A stretch of 64,000 bases of DNA from NCBI RefSeq assembly GCF_022213065.1, contig NZ_JAKLJA010000020.1, positions 62,001 to 126,000 on the forward strand, in the 5' to 3' direction. This document shows, in pieces, positions 17,540-25,648 of the stretch (the first letter of the stretch is position 1; each line of letters begins with the position of its first letter). This DNA comes from Paraburkholderia tagetis. Its GTDB lineage: Bacteria; Pseudomonadota; Gammaproteobacteria; Burkholderiales; Burkholderiaceae. The position numbers and the translations under genes are program-made. The notes under the pieces were generated by a model that did no database searches, was not told the DNA's origin, and saw only the letters and a list, made by a program, of their open reading frames with translations.

Positions 17540-17770
17540 ATGTTCGACCTCGACGGTGAGGCGCGCGAACGGCTCATCCTGTGGATTAAACGCCGCATGG
17601 AAGAGTACGACATTACGCTCGAAGATCTTGAATTATCCATTGCCGAAAGTGAACGGCAGCCGATGTACCGGGATGCATATGGCAATACCTGGAATGGGGA
17701 GGGCGACATGCCGTCGTGGTTGTTGCGCTACAAGCATGCCGGGCAGGACATAGAGCATTTCCGCTGCTAG
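17540..17770 (+). CDS. Short H-NS-family C-terminal-domain protein with altered DNA-binding loop
   Basis: 76 residues. The second half, MYRDAYGNTWNGEGDMPSWLL, aligns with the H-NS C-terminal DNA-binding domain (pattern YRDP..G.TWSGRGR.P.WI). The arginines of the minor-groove-binding GRGR loop are replaced by Glu and Asp (GEGD). The N-terminal 35 residues (ARERLILWIKRRMEEYDITLEDLELSIAES) are helical and shorter than a full H-NS oligomerisation region. The family link is clear, but AT-rich DNA binding in the usual way is doubtful; it might modulate other H-NS-like proteins. GAGAGGAA precedes the ATG. Confidence 0.8.
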   Translation: MFDLDGEARERLILWIKRRMEEYDITLEDLELSIAESERQPMYRDAYGNTWNGEGDMPSWLLRYKHAGQDIEHFRC

Positions 17771-18073
17771 TGGTCGTGGGCAAAAACGATACATGGCGTG
17801 CCCGGCCTGTGCGGCGCACAATTCGCTGATCCAGCGGACTGGCTGTCGGACTGCTTTAGCCATTTCAGGCAATATTCAGTATCGTTTTAAAAATGCGTTT
17901 CGGTGGATATCGCCCATTTAATCAATGGCGCATCGTATTCGCCCGTTCCGGTTTGACCATAAGCGGTTCAAGTGCCTATTTGTCGGAAGATCGTTGATCT
18001 TGCCGATTGGCCGCGCCATGCAGTTGCGCAACAATGCCGGCCATTGCGCTTATGCCGTATCCAGGGGGCGAAT
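17771..18073. other. Intergenic region before nnrU
   Basis: About 300 bp with no coding-like ORF, no clear terminator and no repeat that I can see; the central part (17870-17930) is more A/T-rich and could hold the promoter for the gene at 18074. Confidence 0.4.
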
Positions 18074-18652
18074 ATGGTGTTACTGGTGGTGGGTCTTGCA
18101 ATCTTCATTGCCATGCATTTGATTCGCGTCGTAGCCGCGCCCTGGCGCGAGGCGCAGATCGAGCGTTTCGGCATGCCCGCCTGGCGCGGCTTCTTCGCGC
18201 TGTTCTCGATTCTCGGCATCGTGCTCATTGTCTCTGGCTACGGGATTGCACGGCGCTATCCCGTTCCAGTCTGGCTCCCGCCGTTCGGCATGGCGCACGT
18301 TACTGCGCTTCTGACCGCGATTGCCTTCGTGACGATCGCGGCTGCCTGCGTGCCGGGCAATCACATCAAGCGCGCGTTGGGCCAGCCATTTTTGAGCGGT
18401 GTAGCGCTGTGGGCGTTCGCGCATCTGCTCGCCAATGGCACGCTTCACGCCATCGTCCTGTTCGCCGCGCTGCTGGTGTGGGCGCTGATCAAACTGCGCG
18501 CGGACCGGCGGCGCGATCGCGAGGCCGGTGTCGTCCATGCGCGGGGCACGCTCGCGCGCGACGTGCTGGTCGTCGTGATCGGGCTCGTCGCGTGGGCGGT
18601 ATTCGCTTTCTGGCTGCACGGCGTGTTGATCGGCGTGCGCCCGCTCGGCTGA
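18074..18652 (+). CDS. NnrU-family integral membrane protein
   Basis: 192 residues with about six hydrophobic helices. It matches the NnrU/isoprenoid-biosynthesis methyltransferase-like membrane family: an N-terminal HLIRVVAAPWREAQIERFGMPAWRG segment, a central CVPGNHIKRALGQPFLSGVALWAFAHLLANG, and a basic loop KLRADRRRDRE. NnrU was named for nitrite/NO reduction in Rhodobacter, but most family members have no assigned function and no nir/nor genes are nearby. AGGGGG precedes the ATG. Confidence 0.85.
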   Translation: MVLLVVGLAIFIAMHLIRVVAAPWREAQIERFGMPAWRGFFALFSILGIVLIVSGYGIARRYPVPVWLPPFGMAHVTALLTAIAFVTIAAACVPGNHIKRALGQPFLSGVALWAFAHLLANGTLHAIVLFAALLVWALIKLRADRRRDREAGVVHARGTLARDVLVVVIGLVAWAVFAFWLHGVLIGVRPLG

Positions 18653-18660
18653 CGCGGTCC

Positions 18661-18691
18661 GAAAAAAAGAAGCCTGCTCGAGGCAGGCTTC
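18661..18691 (-). terminator. pcaHG terminator
   Basis: GAAGCCTGC-TCGAG-GCAGGCTTC (9-bp stem) is flanked on the left by A7, which reads as a U tract on the minus strand. It lies 50 bp after the pcaG stop; the same stem may weakly stop the convergent nnrU transcript. Confidence 0.85.
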
Positions 18692-18740
18692 ATCAAGGTA
18701 CAACTCGGAGTTCCGCGATCAAATCGCAGCCGTTGCGATG

Positions 18741-19328
18741 TCACAGATCGAAGAACACCGTTTCGCGTTCGCCCTGCATGCAGATGTCGAAGTGATAGAC
18801 GATATTGCCGGCCTGCTCGCTGCGGCGCGCGACCAGCGTGTTGCGACGCGCTTCGGGTACCGAGGCGAGCACCGGGTCGGCGGCATTCGCAGCGGCTTCG
18901 TCGTCGAAATAGATGCGCGTGAACGTGTGCGTGAGCATCCCGCGCATCATGACGATCACGTTGATGTGCGGTGCTTCGTCCGCATGCTCGCGGCCCGGCT
19001 TCACCGTGCGCACGATGAAGCGCTGCTCCGGATCCGTGCCGGTGCCTACGCGTGCGAAGCCGCGAAAACCGGTTTCTGCCACCTGCGTGCGCGACGCGGG
19101 GTATTGGCCATTGGCGTCGACTTGCGAGAACTCCAGCATGGCGTCGAAGACCGGTTTGCCATCGCCGTCGATCACACGGCCCATCAGCGTGATGTGTTCA
19201 CCGGGCGTTTGCGTGCCCGCCATCTCGGGCGTGAAAAGGCTCTTGAAATCGAAGTCGTATTGCTGCGGGCACAGACCGTAAGCGAAGTACGGGCCGACGG
19301 TTTGCGAAGGCGTTTCTTTGAGTGCCAT
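18741..19328 (-). CDS. pcaG: Protocatechuate 3,4-dioxygenase alpha subunit
   Basis: 195 residues. Non-catalytic partner of PcaH in the (alpha-beta) Fe(III) intradiol dioxygenase that cleaves protocatechuate to beta-carboxy-cis,cis-muconate, the first step of the protocatechuate branch of the beta-ketoadipate pathway. Family features: TPSQTVGPYFAYGL at the N-terminus, GRVIDGDGKPVFDAMLEFSQ and the conserved FTRIYFDDE segment. It starts two bases after the pcaH stop, so the two are co-transcribed. The ATG at 19328 is used; an upstream TTG adds two residues. Confidence 0.96.
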   Translation of the reverse strand: MALKETPSQTVGPYFAYGLCPQQYDFDFKSLFTPEMAGTQTPGEHITLMGRVIDGDGKPVFDAMLEFSQVDANGQYPASRTQVAETGFRGFARVGTGTDPEQRFIVRTVKPGREHADEAPHINVIVMMRGMLTHTFTRIYFDDEAAANAADPVLASVPEARRNTLVARRSEQAGNIVYHFDICMQGERETVFFDL

Positions 19329-19330
19329 GA

Positions 19331-20035
19331 TCAACGCTCCATGGGAGTCTGGTTCGGGCCGCGCAGCACGATGTCAAATTCGTAGCCGAGCGCATAGCCT
19401 TCTTCGGTGGTGTCGAGCGAAAAGCGCGAGACCATGCGATCGCGCGCCTGTTCGGGCGTGCCCTGGAAGATCGGGTCGTCGGCGAGCAGCGGATCGCCGG
19501 GGAAATACATCTGGGTGACGAGGCGCGAGCCGAAGTAGTCGCCGAACAGCGAGAAGTGAATATGATTCGGCCGCCACGCGTTGGGATGATTGCCCCACGG
19601 GTACGCGCCCGGCTTGATCGTGAGGAAACGATAACGGCCTTCGTTGTCGGTCAGGCAGCGCCCCGCGCCCAGGAAATTAGGATCGAGCGGCGCATCGTGC
19701 TGGTCCTGCTTATGGACATAGCGCCCCGCTGCGTTGGCCTGCCAGATTTCAACGAGCGTATTGCGCACCGGCTTGCCGCCGTCGTCCAGCACGCGGCCCG
19801 TGACGATGATGCGCTCGCCGAGCGGTTCGCCATTACGCGCCGCATTGCGCGTGAGATCGTGGTCCAGCGCGCCGAGATCTTCCGCGCCGTACACGGGCAC
19901 ATGCAGATTGCGCAATTTTTCCTTTAGTGGAATCAGCGGAAGGGTGGGGCCGCGTTTGACCGACGAGCGATACGGCGGATGGACATACGCCGGATGCGAG
20001 TCGAAATCGCGCGGCGACAGGATGGACTCGTCCAT
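19331..20035 (-). CDS. pcaH: Protocatechuate 3,4-dioxygenase beta subunit
   Basis: 234 residues. Catalytic subunit with the non-heme Fe(III) site: the ligands correspond to Tyr in KPGAYPWGN, Tyr in VTQMYFPGD and the two His of RPNHIHFSLFG. The N-terminal extension (MDESILSPRDFDSHPAYVHPPY) is typical of the beta chain. CAGGAGA precedes the ATG. It is divergent from pcaQ with 139 bp between starts, where PcaQ-type sites occur. The rest of the pca pathway is not in this window. Confidence 0.97.
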   Translation of the reverse strand: MDESILSPRDFDSHPAYVHPPYRSSVKRGPTLPLIPLKEKLRNLHVPVYGAEDLGALDHDLTRNAARNGEPLGERIIVTGRVLDDGGKPVRNTLVEIWQANAAGRYVHKQDQHDAPLDPNFLGAGRCLTDNEGRYRFLTIKPGAYPWGNHPNAWRPNHIHFSLFGDYFGSRLVTQMYFPGDPLLADDPIFQGTPEQARDRMVSRFSLDTTEEGYALGYEFDIVLRGPNQTPMER

Positions 20036-20129
20036 GTGGGTGTCTCCTGGCAGGATTGTGAGAGGAAGGTGCGCTTTCGCGGCGGACGGTCGCAGCGCGC
20101 GCATGCAGCCACTTTATCCAAGGCGAAAA

Positions 20130-20182
20130 GTTATGCAAAATGACGTTTTCTCGCGTCTCGTATAACCAAACGTTATGCAAAA
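20130..20182. promoter_or_regulatory. Candidate PcaQ binding region
   Basis: ATAAC-CAAAC-GTTAT (20162-20176), an interrupted palindrome close to the PcaQ consensus ATAACC-N4-GGTTAT, overlaps the pcaQ start. An 11-bp direct repeat GTTATGCAAAA occurs at 20130-20140 and 20172-20182, 42 bp apart (about four helical turns), as expected for LysR-type dimers binding two sites. Confidence 0.65.
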
Positions 20183-21188
20183 CCGGCTTGCGGACTCACG
20201 CGTCAAATTTCGCCATCTCCAGTGCTTTCTCGCGGTTGCGCAGTTCGGCAGCGTGCAGCAGGCGGCCGAGAGCCTTTCGATTACGCAGCCCGCGGTGTCC
20301 AAGACGATCGCCGAGCTGGAGTCGGCGCTTGGCGTGAAGCTGTTTGAGCGCGGACGGCACGGGGCAGTGCCCACGCGGGAGGGGCAGCTTTTCATGCCGC
20401 ACGCGAGCGCGTGCGTGAGCGCGCTGCGCCAGGGCGTTGCGCTGCTTGCGCGCGAAGAGGGCGCGGTGGCGGCAACGCTCGACATTGGTGTGTTGCCGAC
20501 GGTGGCGACGGCGCTCGTGCCCGCTGCGCTGCGGCGCTTCGCCGGCGAGTGGCCGCGCGTGAGCGTGCGGCTCATGACGGCAGCCAATGCGGAATTGCTC
20601 GAGCGCCTGAAAGCGGGGGCGATCAGTTTCGCGGTCGGGCGGCTTGCGGATCCGGAACGCATGGTGGGCCTGAGCTTCGAGCAGCTCTACAACGAACCGC
20701 TGGCGGTGGTCGTGCGCTCGGGGCATCCGCTCATGCAGGAGGCGGGAGCGGCGCTGCCGCTTGCCCAATTCCCCACACAGTTTCCGCTTGTGCTGCCGCC
20801 GTTCGGGACGCTGATTCGTCAGGCCGCGGACGGTCTGCTGGCCGCGTGGGGCGCACCTCCGCTTACCTCGTTCGTCGAATTGCTTTCGGTTTCGGTGGGG
20901 CGTGCCCTCGCGCTCGAAAACGACGCGGTCTGGTTCGTGCCGTCCGGGGCCGTCGAATACGATTTGCGCCAGGGAACGCTAGTGCGGCTGCCGCTGCCGA
21001 GCGCGGGCGGCGAGGAGCCCGTCGGCCTGATTCAGCGCACCGATACGCAGCCGACGGCCGCTGGGCGCGCATTGATCAATGCGGTGAGAGAGGTGGCGCG
21101 CGAACGCGGCGCGGCAGCGCATACGAAACCGGCGGTGCGGCGTGGGCGCCACCGTCCGGGTGCCGTCAGCGGGACTAAGCGGGACTAA
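20175..21188 (+). CDS. pcaQ: LysR-type activator of protocatechuate catabolism
   Basis: 337 residues. N-terminal winged helix (FRHLQCFLAVAQFGSVQQAAESLSITQPAVSKTIAELE written here as two parts: FRHLQCFLAVAQ and QPAVSKTIAELESALG) with an effector domain behind it. PcaQ activates pcaHG and related genes in response to beta-carboxymuconate or similar intermediates. The identity rests on divergence from pcaHG and on the PcaQ-like DNA sites. The C-terminus has an unusual basic tail (TKPAVRRGRHRPGAVSGTKRD). No ribosome site precedes the ATG, which lies inside the palindrome, so expression may be low or leaderless. Confidence 0.88.
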   Translation: MQNRLADSRVKFRHLQCFLAVAQFGSVQQAAESLSITQPAVSKTIAELESALGVKLFERGRHGAVPTREGQLFMPHASACVSALRQGVALLAREEGAVAATLDIGVLPTVATALVPAALRRFAGEWPRVSVRLMTAANAELLERLKAGAISFAVGRLADPERMVGLSFEQLYNEPLAVVVRSGHPLMQEAGAALPLAQFPTQFPLVLPPFGTLIRQAADGLLAAWGAPPLTSFVELLSVSVGRALALENDAVWFVPSGAVEYDLRQGTLVRLPLPSAGGEEPVGLIQRTDTQPTAAGRALINAVREVARERGAAAHTKPAVRRGRHRPGAVSGTKRD

Positions 21189-21233
21189 GGGCGACGCCCA
21201 GACTCCGCCAAGGGCCGATAAAGCGCTTGCGCC

Positions 21234-21908
21234 TCAGGCTGCCGAAAGTTTCTTTTTGGAACGGGCTGGCTTGGTGGGGGGCGCAGGCGGTTCGGCGGCT
21301 TCGAATGCGCCGGGCACCGCAGCGCCCGTTGACATCCAGAGCACCAGCGCGTCTTCCTTGCTGGTGGAAACGGCGAAGTGGCCGGTGCGGCTGTCGAAGT
21401 AGAGGCTGTCGCCGGTTGCGAGATGCGTGGGGGTGTAGAGCTCGGTGTGCAGGCACACGCTGCCGCTGATGACGTAGATGAATTCTTCGCCCTCGTGCCG
21501 TCCCCAGTCCTCGAACGCGTCCACCGAATGGGCCGTGATGCGCACGAGAAACGGCAGCATGGCCTTGTGCGCGAGCTCCGTGGCGAGCAACTCCATCTCG
21601 TAGCCGCGATACGCGTGCGGCTTGCCCGCGCCGCGCCGCGTAAGCGCGCGCCGGCCGCCGAAGTCGAGCTTCGGTGTCGAGCCGAACAGTTCGCCCAGAT
21701 CGATCTTCAGGCCGGCAACGATTTTCTGGAGCACGTCGAAGGTGGGCGACATCAGCCCGTTTTCGATCTTGGAAAGCGTGGAGCGCGACACGCTGCACAC
21801 CTGGCTCGCGTGTTCGAGCGTCAGGTCGAGGGCAAGGCGGGCGGCGCGGACGCGGCGGCCGAGGTCTGTGGTCGACGAAGCCGCCGATTGCGTGAGCGTG
21901 GTGTCCAT
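21234..21908 (-). CDS. XRE-family regulator with C-terminal cupin domain
   Basis: 224 residues. HTH (about 15-70): LGRRVRAARLALDLTLEHAS with CSVSRSTLSKIENG as recognition part; cupin_2 domain (about 105-190) with HEGEEFIYVISGSVCLHTE and GDSLYFDSRTGHFAV. Such HTH-cupin proteins usually repress genes for catabolism of amino acids, polyamines or aldehydes and bind a small ligand in the cupin. The nearest catabolic target is the ALDH7 gene at 22802. Shared TTTCC...GGAAA elements occur there and before this gene. It ends 45 bp from the convergent pcaQ. Confidence 0.9.
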   Translation of the reverse strand: MDTTLTQSAASSTTDLGRRVRAARLALDLTLEHASQVCSVSRSTLSKIENGLMSPTFDVLQKIVAGLKIDLGELFGSTPKLDFGGRRALTRRGAGKPHAYRGYEMELLATELAHKAMLPFLVRITAHSVDAFEDWGRHEGEEFIYVISGSVCLHTELYTPTHLATGDSLYFDSRTGHFAVSTSKEDALVLWMSTGAAVPGAFEAAEPPAPPTKPARSKKKLSAA

Positions 21909-21943
21909 GAGTGGTGAGAAGCGGGAGCAAGTGTTCTGGCACG

Positions 21944-21977
21944 TTTCCGATCATAGCAAACTGACGCTTTTAGGAAA
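21944..21977. promoter_or_regulatory. Half-sites of the TTTCC-GATA-GGAAA element before the XRE-cupin gene
   Basis: TTTCCGAT (21944-21951) and TAGGAAA (21971-21977) lie 36-69 bp upstream of the regulator start. Each reproduces one arm of the palindromes found at 22609 and 22775, suggesting weak autoregulation. The rest of 21909-22243 holds nothing I can recognise. Confidence 0.4.
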
Positions 21978-22243
21978 CATCGGCCAGATGGCTAACGTTT
22001 GCTGTCTGAATGGCGGCGCCACCCTAGCTTGGAAGATCGTATTGCTTCGATTCAAACCGTTCAGGGAACCGAATTAACTATCTTTAAAGATTGCCATGGA
22101 TCTTGTCGGCGTAGCAAAGGTCTTTCAAAGAGTAAGAATTTGAATAGAGCCTCGATATGCGTCGCGGAGTCACGCGACGAACCGTATGGCGATCCTTGCT
22201 ATTTGATTTGACGACATCGATCAAGTCTGGACTGGAGAAGAAA

Positions 22244-22447
22244 ATGCGCGACGAACGTCTTGAACTGTTGTTGGCCATATCGAGAAGAACGCTCGGTATC
22301 GAACGCTTCGAGTTGACTGGCATCCAGACCGCGGACTGCCACCTGGTCAGTGCGGAAGACATTGGCCGTGCGCTTGAGTCCGCGTATGACGCAGGACTGA
22401 TCGTCGGCAGACGCGTTGGCTATGCCGAATGCATGGAACAGTCCTGA
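22244..22447 (+). CDS. Small DUF6900-like protein
   Basis: 67 residues. It resembles the small DUF6900 proteins common in Burkholderia: LLLAISRRTLGIERFEL at the front and a helical end DIGRALESAYDAGLIVGRR. These have no known function. GGAGAAG six bases before the ATG supports the start. It stands alone between the XRE-cupin regulator and the ALDH7 gene. The family assignment is by remembered pattern and moderately sure. Confidence 0.7.
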   Translation: MRDERLELLLAISRRTLGIERFELTGIQTADCHLVSAEDIGRALESAYDAGLIVGRRVGYAECMEQS

Positions 22448-22608
22448 GTGATCCTGCGTTACAGCGCACTGGCGCGAACGGCAGCGCCAGGCGCAATTTC
22501 CCGCACGTTTCCGGCCTTGCCGAATTACGCACGGCATTTCGCCAAATCATTTGCTTCGACCCAATCTCCAATCATTTCCCGGTTGGCCACCATGCTGGCG
22601 GCTCGATG

Positions 22609-22622
22609 TTTCCGATAGGAAA
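22609..22622. promoter_or_regulatory. Palindrome TTTCC-GATA-GGAAA upstream of the ALDH7 gene
   Basis: Perfect 5-bp arms, 180 bp before the start at 22802. The reverse complement of the element at 22775-22788 matches it at 13 of 14 positions. It is probably the operator of the XRE-cupin regulator encoded at 21234-21908. Confidence 0.6.
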
Positions 22623-22774
22623 TTATAGTTGTCGGGCTTCCGCATGACGTGATAACGGGACGCAATTGCGGTGCTCTGCTCGCCAGCCCCCCGTCAAAAG
22701 GCGTTGCGGGCGCGTCGTCTGCTCCGGCTTGCTGCGCCAACTTCCCCCGTGTATAGTCGGTTCACCAGAGTTTG

Positions 22775-22788
22775 TTTCTTATCGGAAA
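22775..22788. promoter_or_regulatory. Second TTTC-type palindrome just before the ALDH7 start
   Basis: TTTCT-TATC-GGAAA ends 13 bp before the ATG at 22802, overlapping the likely ribosome-site/promoter zone (AATAAAGGATCGGTC). Two copies 166 bp apart would permit looping. Regulation is inferred from repetition and position only. Confidence 0.6.
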
Positions 22789-22801
22789 TAAAGGATCGGT
22801 C

Positions 22802-24301
22802 ATGGACGCAGCACGCATTCTTGCCGACCTCGGCATTTCAGAAGAAGCCGGGTCGGGTGACATCGAGGTGAGATCGCCGATATCCGGCGAGTTGATCGGG
22901 CGGGTGGCAAGCCAGTCTGCGGCCGACGTCGACGCGGCGCTCGCTCGCGCGCAGGCGGCGTTTCTCCAGTGGCGTAATGTGCCGGCGCCGCGCCGCGGCG
23001 AACTGGTGCGCCTGCTGGGCGAGCGGCTGCGGGCGCGGAAAGAGGCGCTCGGGAACCTGGTGTCGCTGGAGGCCGGGAAGATCCTTCAAGAAGGGCTGGG
23101 TGAAGTCCAGGAGATGATCGACATCTGCGACTTCGCCGTTGGCCTGTCGCGGCAGCTCTATGGTCTGACCATTGCGTCGGAGCGCCTGGGGCACCGCATG
23201 GCGGAGAACTGGCATCCGATGGGCGTGTGCGCCATCATCTCCGCGTTCAATTTCCCCGTCGCGGTGTGGTCCTGGAACGCGGCGCTCGCGCTCGTCTGCG
23301 GCGATCCTGTGATCTGGAAACCCTCGGAAAAAACGCCGCTCACCGCGCTGGCCGTGCAGAAAATCATGGGCGATGCGCTGCTTGCGTTCGGCGACGCGCC
23401 ACAGGGGCTCGTTTCGCTCGTGGTGGGCGGGCGCGATGTCGGCGCGAAACTCGTGGCCGACCCACGGGCTGCCATCGTCAGCGCCACCGGCAGCACGGAA
23501 ATGGGCCGCTCGGTTGGCGTGGCCGTCGCTCAGCGTTTCGGACGCGCGATCCTCGAACTCGGCGGCAACAACGCAGGTATTGTGACGCCGAGCGCCGACC
23601 GCGAACTGGCCTTGCGCGCGATCCTGTTTTCCGCGGTGGGCACGGCCGGGCAGCGCTGCACGTCGCTACGGCGCCTGTTCGTGCACGAAAGCATCCACGA
23701 CGCGACACTCGAGCGGCTCAAGCAACTCTACGCAAAAGTTCCGATCGGAAACCCGCTTACGTCAGGCACCTTGATGGGGCCGCTCATCGACGCTCACGCG
23801 TTCGAGTGCATGCAGGCCGCGCTGGAGCGCGCGCGATCCGAAGGCGGCGTCGTCACGGGCGGCGAGCGCGTTGCTGTCGACGGTTTGCCGAACGGCTATT
23901 ACGTTCGGCCCGCGCTGGTCGAGATGCCGGCGCAAAGCGCGATTGTCCTCAAAGAAACGTTCGCGCCGATTCTCTACGTCATGAAGTATCGCGATTTCGG
24001 CGAAGCCGTCGCGGCGAACAATGCGGCGGCACACGGTTTGTCTTCATGCGTATTTACAACGGATCTACGTGAGGCAGAGCGTTTCCTTTCGGCATCGGGC
24101 AGCGATTGCGGTATCTCTAACGTCAATATCGGGCCGAGCGGCGCCGAAATCGGCGGCGCATTCGGCGGCGAGAAAGAAACGGGCGGTGGCCGCGAATCAG
24201 GTTCGGATGCATGGAAGGGCTACATGCGGCGCGCGACCAACACGGTCAATTATTCGTCGGCGCTGCCGCTCGCGCAGGGCATCGATTTTTCGCTCGATTG
24301 A
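22802..24301 (+). CDS. amaB: ALDH7-family semialdehyde dehydrogenase (aminoadipate-semialdehyde type)
   Basis: 499 residues. ALDH7 (antiquitin) markers: ISAFNFPVAVWSWNAALAL, ELGGNNAGIV with the general-base Glu, and catalytic Cys286 in GQRCTSLRR. The C-terminal GGAFGGEKETGGGRESGSDAWKGYMRR block (shortened: GGEKETGGGRESG and DAWKGYM) is typical of L-2-aminoadipate-6-semialdehyde dehydrogenases, which act in lysine/pipecolate catabolism, NAD(P)-dependent. It could act on another semialdehyde. AAAGGATC precedes the ATG. Operator-like palindromes lie at 22609 and 22775. Confidence 0.88.
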   Translation: MDAARILADLGISEEAGSGDIEVRSPISGELIGRVASQSAADVDAALARAQAAFLQWRNVPAPRRGELVRLLGERLRARKEALGNLVSLEAGKILQEGLGEVQEMIDICDFAVGLSRQLYGLTIASERLGHRMAENWHPMGVCAIISAFNFPVAVWSWNAALALVCGDPVIWKPSEKTPLTALAVQKIMGDALLAFGDAPQGLVSLVVGGRDVGAKLVADPRAAIVSATGSTEMGRSVGVAVAQRFGRAILELGGNNAGIVTPSADRELALRAILFSAVGTAGQRCTSLRRLFVHESIHDATLERLKQLYAKVPIGNPLTSGTLMGPLIDAHAFECMQAALERARSEGGVVTGGERVAVDGLPNGYYVRPALVEMPAQSAIVLKETFAPILYVMKYRDFGEAVAANNAAAHGLSSCVFTTDLREAERFLSASGSDCGISNVNIGPSGAEIGGAFGGEKETGGGRESGSDAWKGYMRRATNTVNYSSALPLAQGIDFSLD

Positions 24302-24312
24302 TCGTCCCATCT

Positions 24313-24346
24313 CGGGCGACTGCGCCGCGCCATGCGCAGTCGCCCG
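24313..24346. terminator. 13-bp-stem hairpin after the ALDH7 gene
   Basis: CGGGCGACTGCGC pairs exactly with GCGCAGTCGCCCG around an 8-nt loop, 11 bp past the stop. There is no T tract, so it may be a rho-dependent or RNA-stabilising element. A second hairpin, CATCCCCG/CGGGGATG (24475-24501), lies before the convergent gene. Confidence 0.5.
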
Positions 24347-24516
24347 CTCCGAAGTCTCGGCACCCGCATCAGGCAATCATGCGTCGTACAGGCAGGATCC
24401 AGGCGATACGCCAATTTATTCTGGATTGCAGATTAAATCGCGCGGTGCGACCCATGCTCATGAACTGACTAGCCCATCCCCGCGATCACGCACCGGGGAT
24501 GTGTTCGTTGGGAGCG

Positions 24517-25023
24517 TCAGGCGAGCCGGCGTAGCGGTTCGAGCGACCAGCCGTGCGGCACGCCATGTACGGCGAAGAACCACGCGGCAACCCACGAAGC
24601 CGCCACGACGATCAGATCGCATCGGCCGCTGCGCCACAGGTTCAACGAGTGGCGCCGCACGATCCAGGGCACGCCGAGGGGATTCGGCCAGTCCGCGAAC
24701 AAATGGATTAGCCCGCCACACGCGAAGCCGAATGCCGGCGCGGCAACGGCCAGGTGTCCCAATCCGCGATACGACCACCACAGCAAGGCAATCCAGCCGA
24801 CGCCCCAATGCGTGAAGGTCCGATGGGTGATCCAGAGCCGGCGCTTCTTTCGCCACCACGCAACTTCCAGCCAGTCGGGCGCGGTGCCGCCGGCCACGCC
24901 CGCAATGAACGCCAGTGCGGCATAGAGATGCCAGGGACTGTCCGCCCCTGCACGCGTGACGATTGCAGCGGCGATGACGCCGGCGGCCCAGCCGGTGGCG
25001 TGATGTGCGGTCCCTGATGCCAT
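24517..25023 (-). CDS. YdjM-like membrane-bound metal-dependent hydrolase family protein
   Basis: 168 residues with about four hydrophobic segments. It resembles the YdjM/DUF457 family of predicted membrane metal-dependent hydrolases: conserved TAHHATGWAAG at the N-terminus, APDWLE, THRTFTHWG and GGLIHLFADWPNPLGVPW give the His/Asp pattern expected for metal binding. The substrate is unknown; E. coli YdjM is SOS-induced, but no LexA box is visible here. The ATG at 25023 is the only start that keeps the N-terminal motif. Confidence 0.8.
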   Translation of the reverse strand: MASGTAHHATGWAAGVIAAAIVTRAGADSPWHLYAALAFIAGVAGGTAPDWLEVAWWRKKRRLWITHRTFTHWGVGWIALLWWSYRGLGHLAVAAPAFGFACGGLIHLFADWPNPLGVPWIVRRHSLNLWRSGRCDLIVVAASWVAAWFFAVHGVPHGWSLEPLRRLA

Positions 25024-25127
25024 GAAGCGGTGTAGTGCAAAGTCGAAAGAGGGCGCAATCTTCGCAGATGCGACGTCTTCGTGACAGGGGGGGGACGCGC
25101 AGAATTTTGTGCGCGCTATTCGAGGCC

Positions 25128-25481
25128 TCAGGTCGTGCAGCGCGCCACGTAGAAGCGCAGTTCTTCCTCGGGCGGATCGTTCGAGCTGGACGCGCCGTGC
25201 GTCACGCGAATCACCGATCCGTTACCGTTCGGCGTGAGCGTGACGAAGTACGATGCGTTCGAGCGCGACCCAACCGTGAGTTCAGTGGCGTTGCCGGAGT
25301 GCGATTCATGCGCGCGCGGCAGGCGGCTTCTGAGGCAGCTCGCGATTGACGATGGCGGTCGTGCAGAAGACGCGTAGACCATTGCGTTGCCATCGGAGGC
25401 GGTGCTGGGCGGCGACGATCCACAGGCCGCGACGAGTGCGAGCGGCAGGGCGGCGACGAGGCGTTGCGTGAGGATATTCAT
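25128..25481 (-). CDS. Small putative lipoprotein
   Basis: 117 residues, no recognised domain. A type II signal peptide with lipobox LVAAC is clear (MNILTQRLVAALPLALVAAC), followed by a Ser/Pro-rich linker and a C-terminal part (ASYFVTLTPNGNGSVIRVTHG, EEELRFYVARC) that looks like beta strands. One Cys near the C-terminus could pair with Cys in IASCLRS. It likely faces the periplasm or outer membrane. It stands alone. Confidence 0.75.
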   Translation of the reverse strand: MNILTQRLVAALPLALVAACGSSPPSTASDGNAMVYASSARPPSSIASCLRSRLPRAHESHSGNATELTVGSRSNASYFVTLTPNGNGSVIRVTHGASSSNDPPEEELRFYVARCTT

Positions 25482-25648
25482 GACATGGGCGTCGTAGCGA
25501 ATGCAGGGTGAAAAGCAACGCGCGATGCGCTGCGGCGAACGTGCTCATGAGTATATGCACGTGTCTGACAGTGCAGGGTCACACAGAAGTAAAAAGATGC
25601 AACAGAGAAGGCGCTACATGCCGAGGCTCGCAGCTCCTTGCGATGGCT

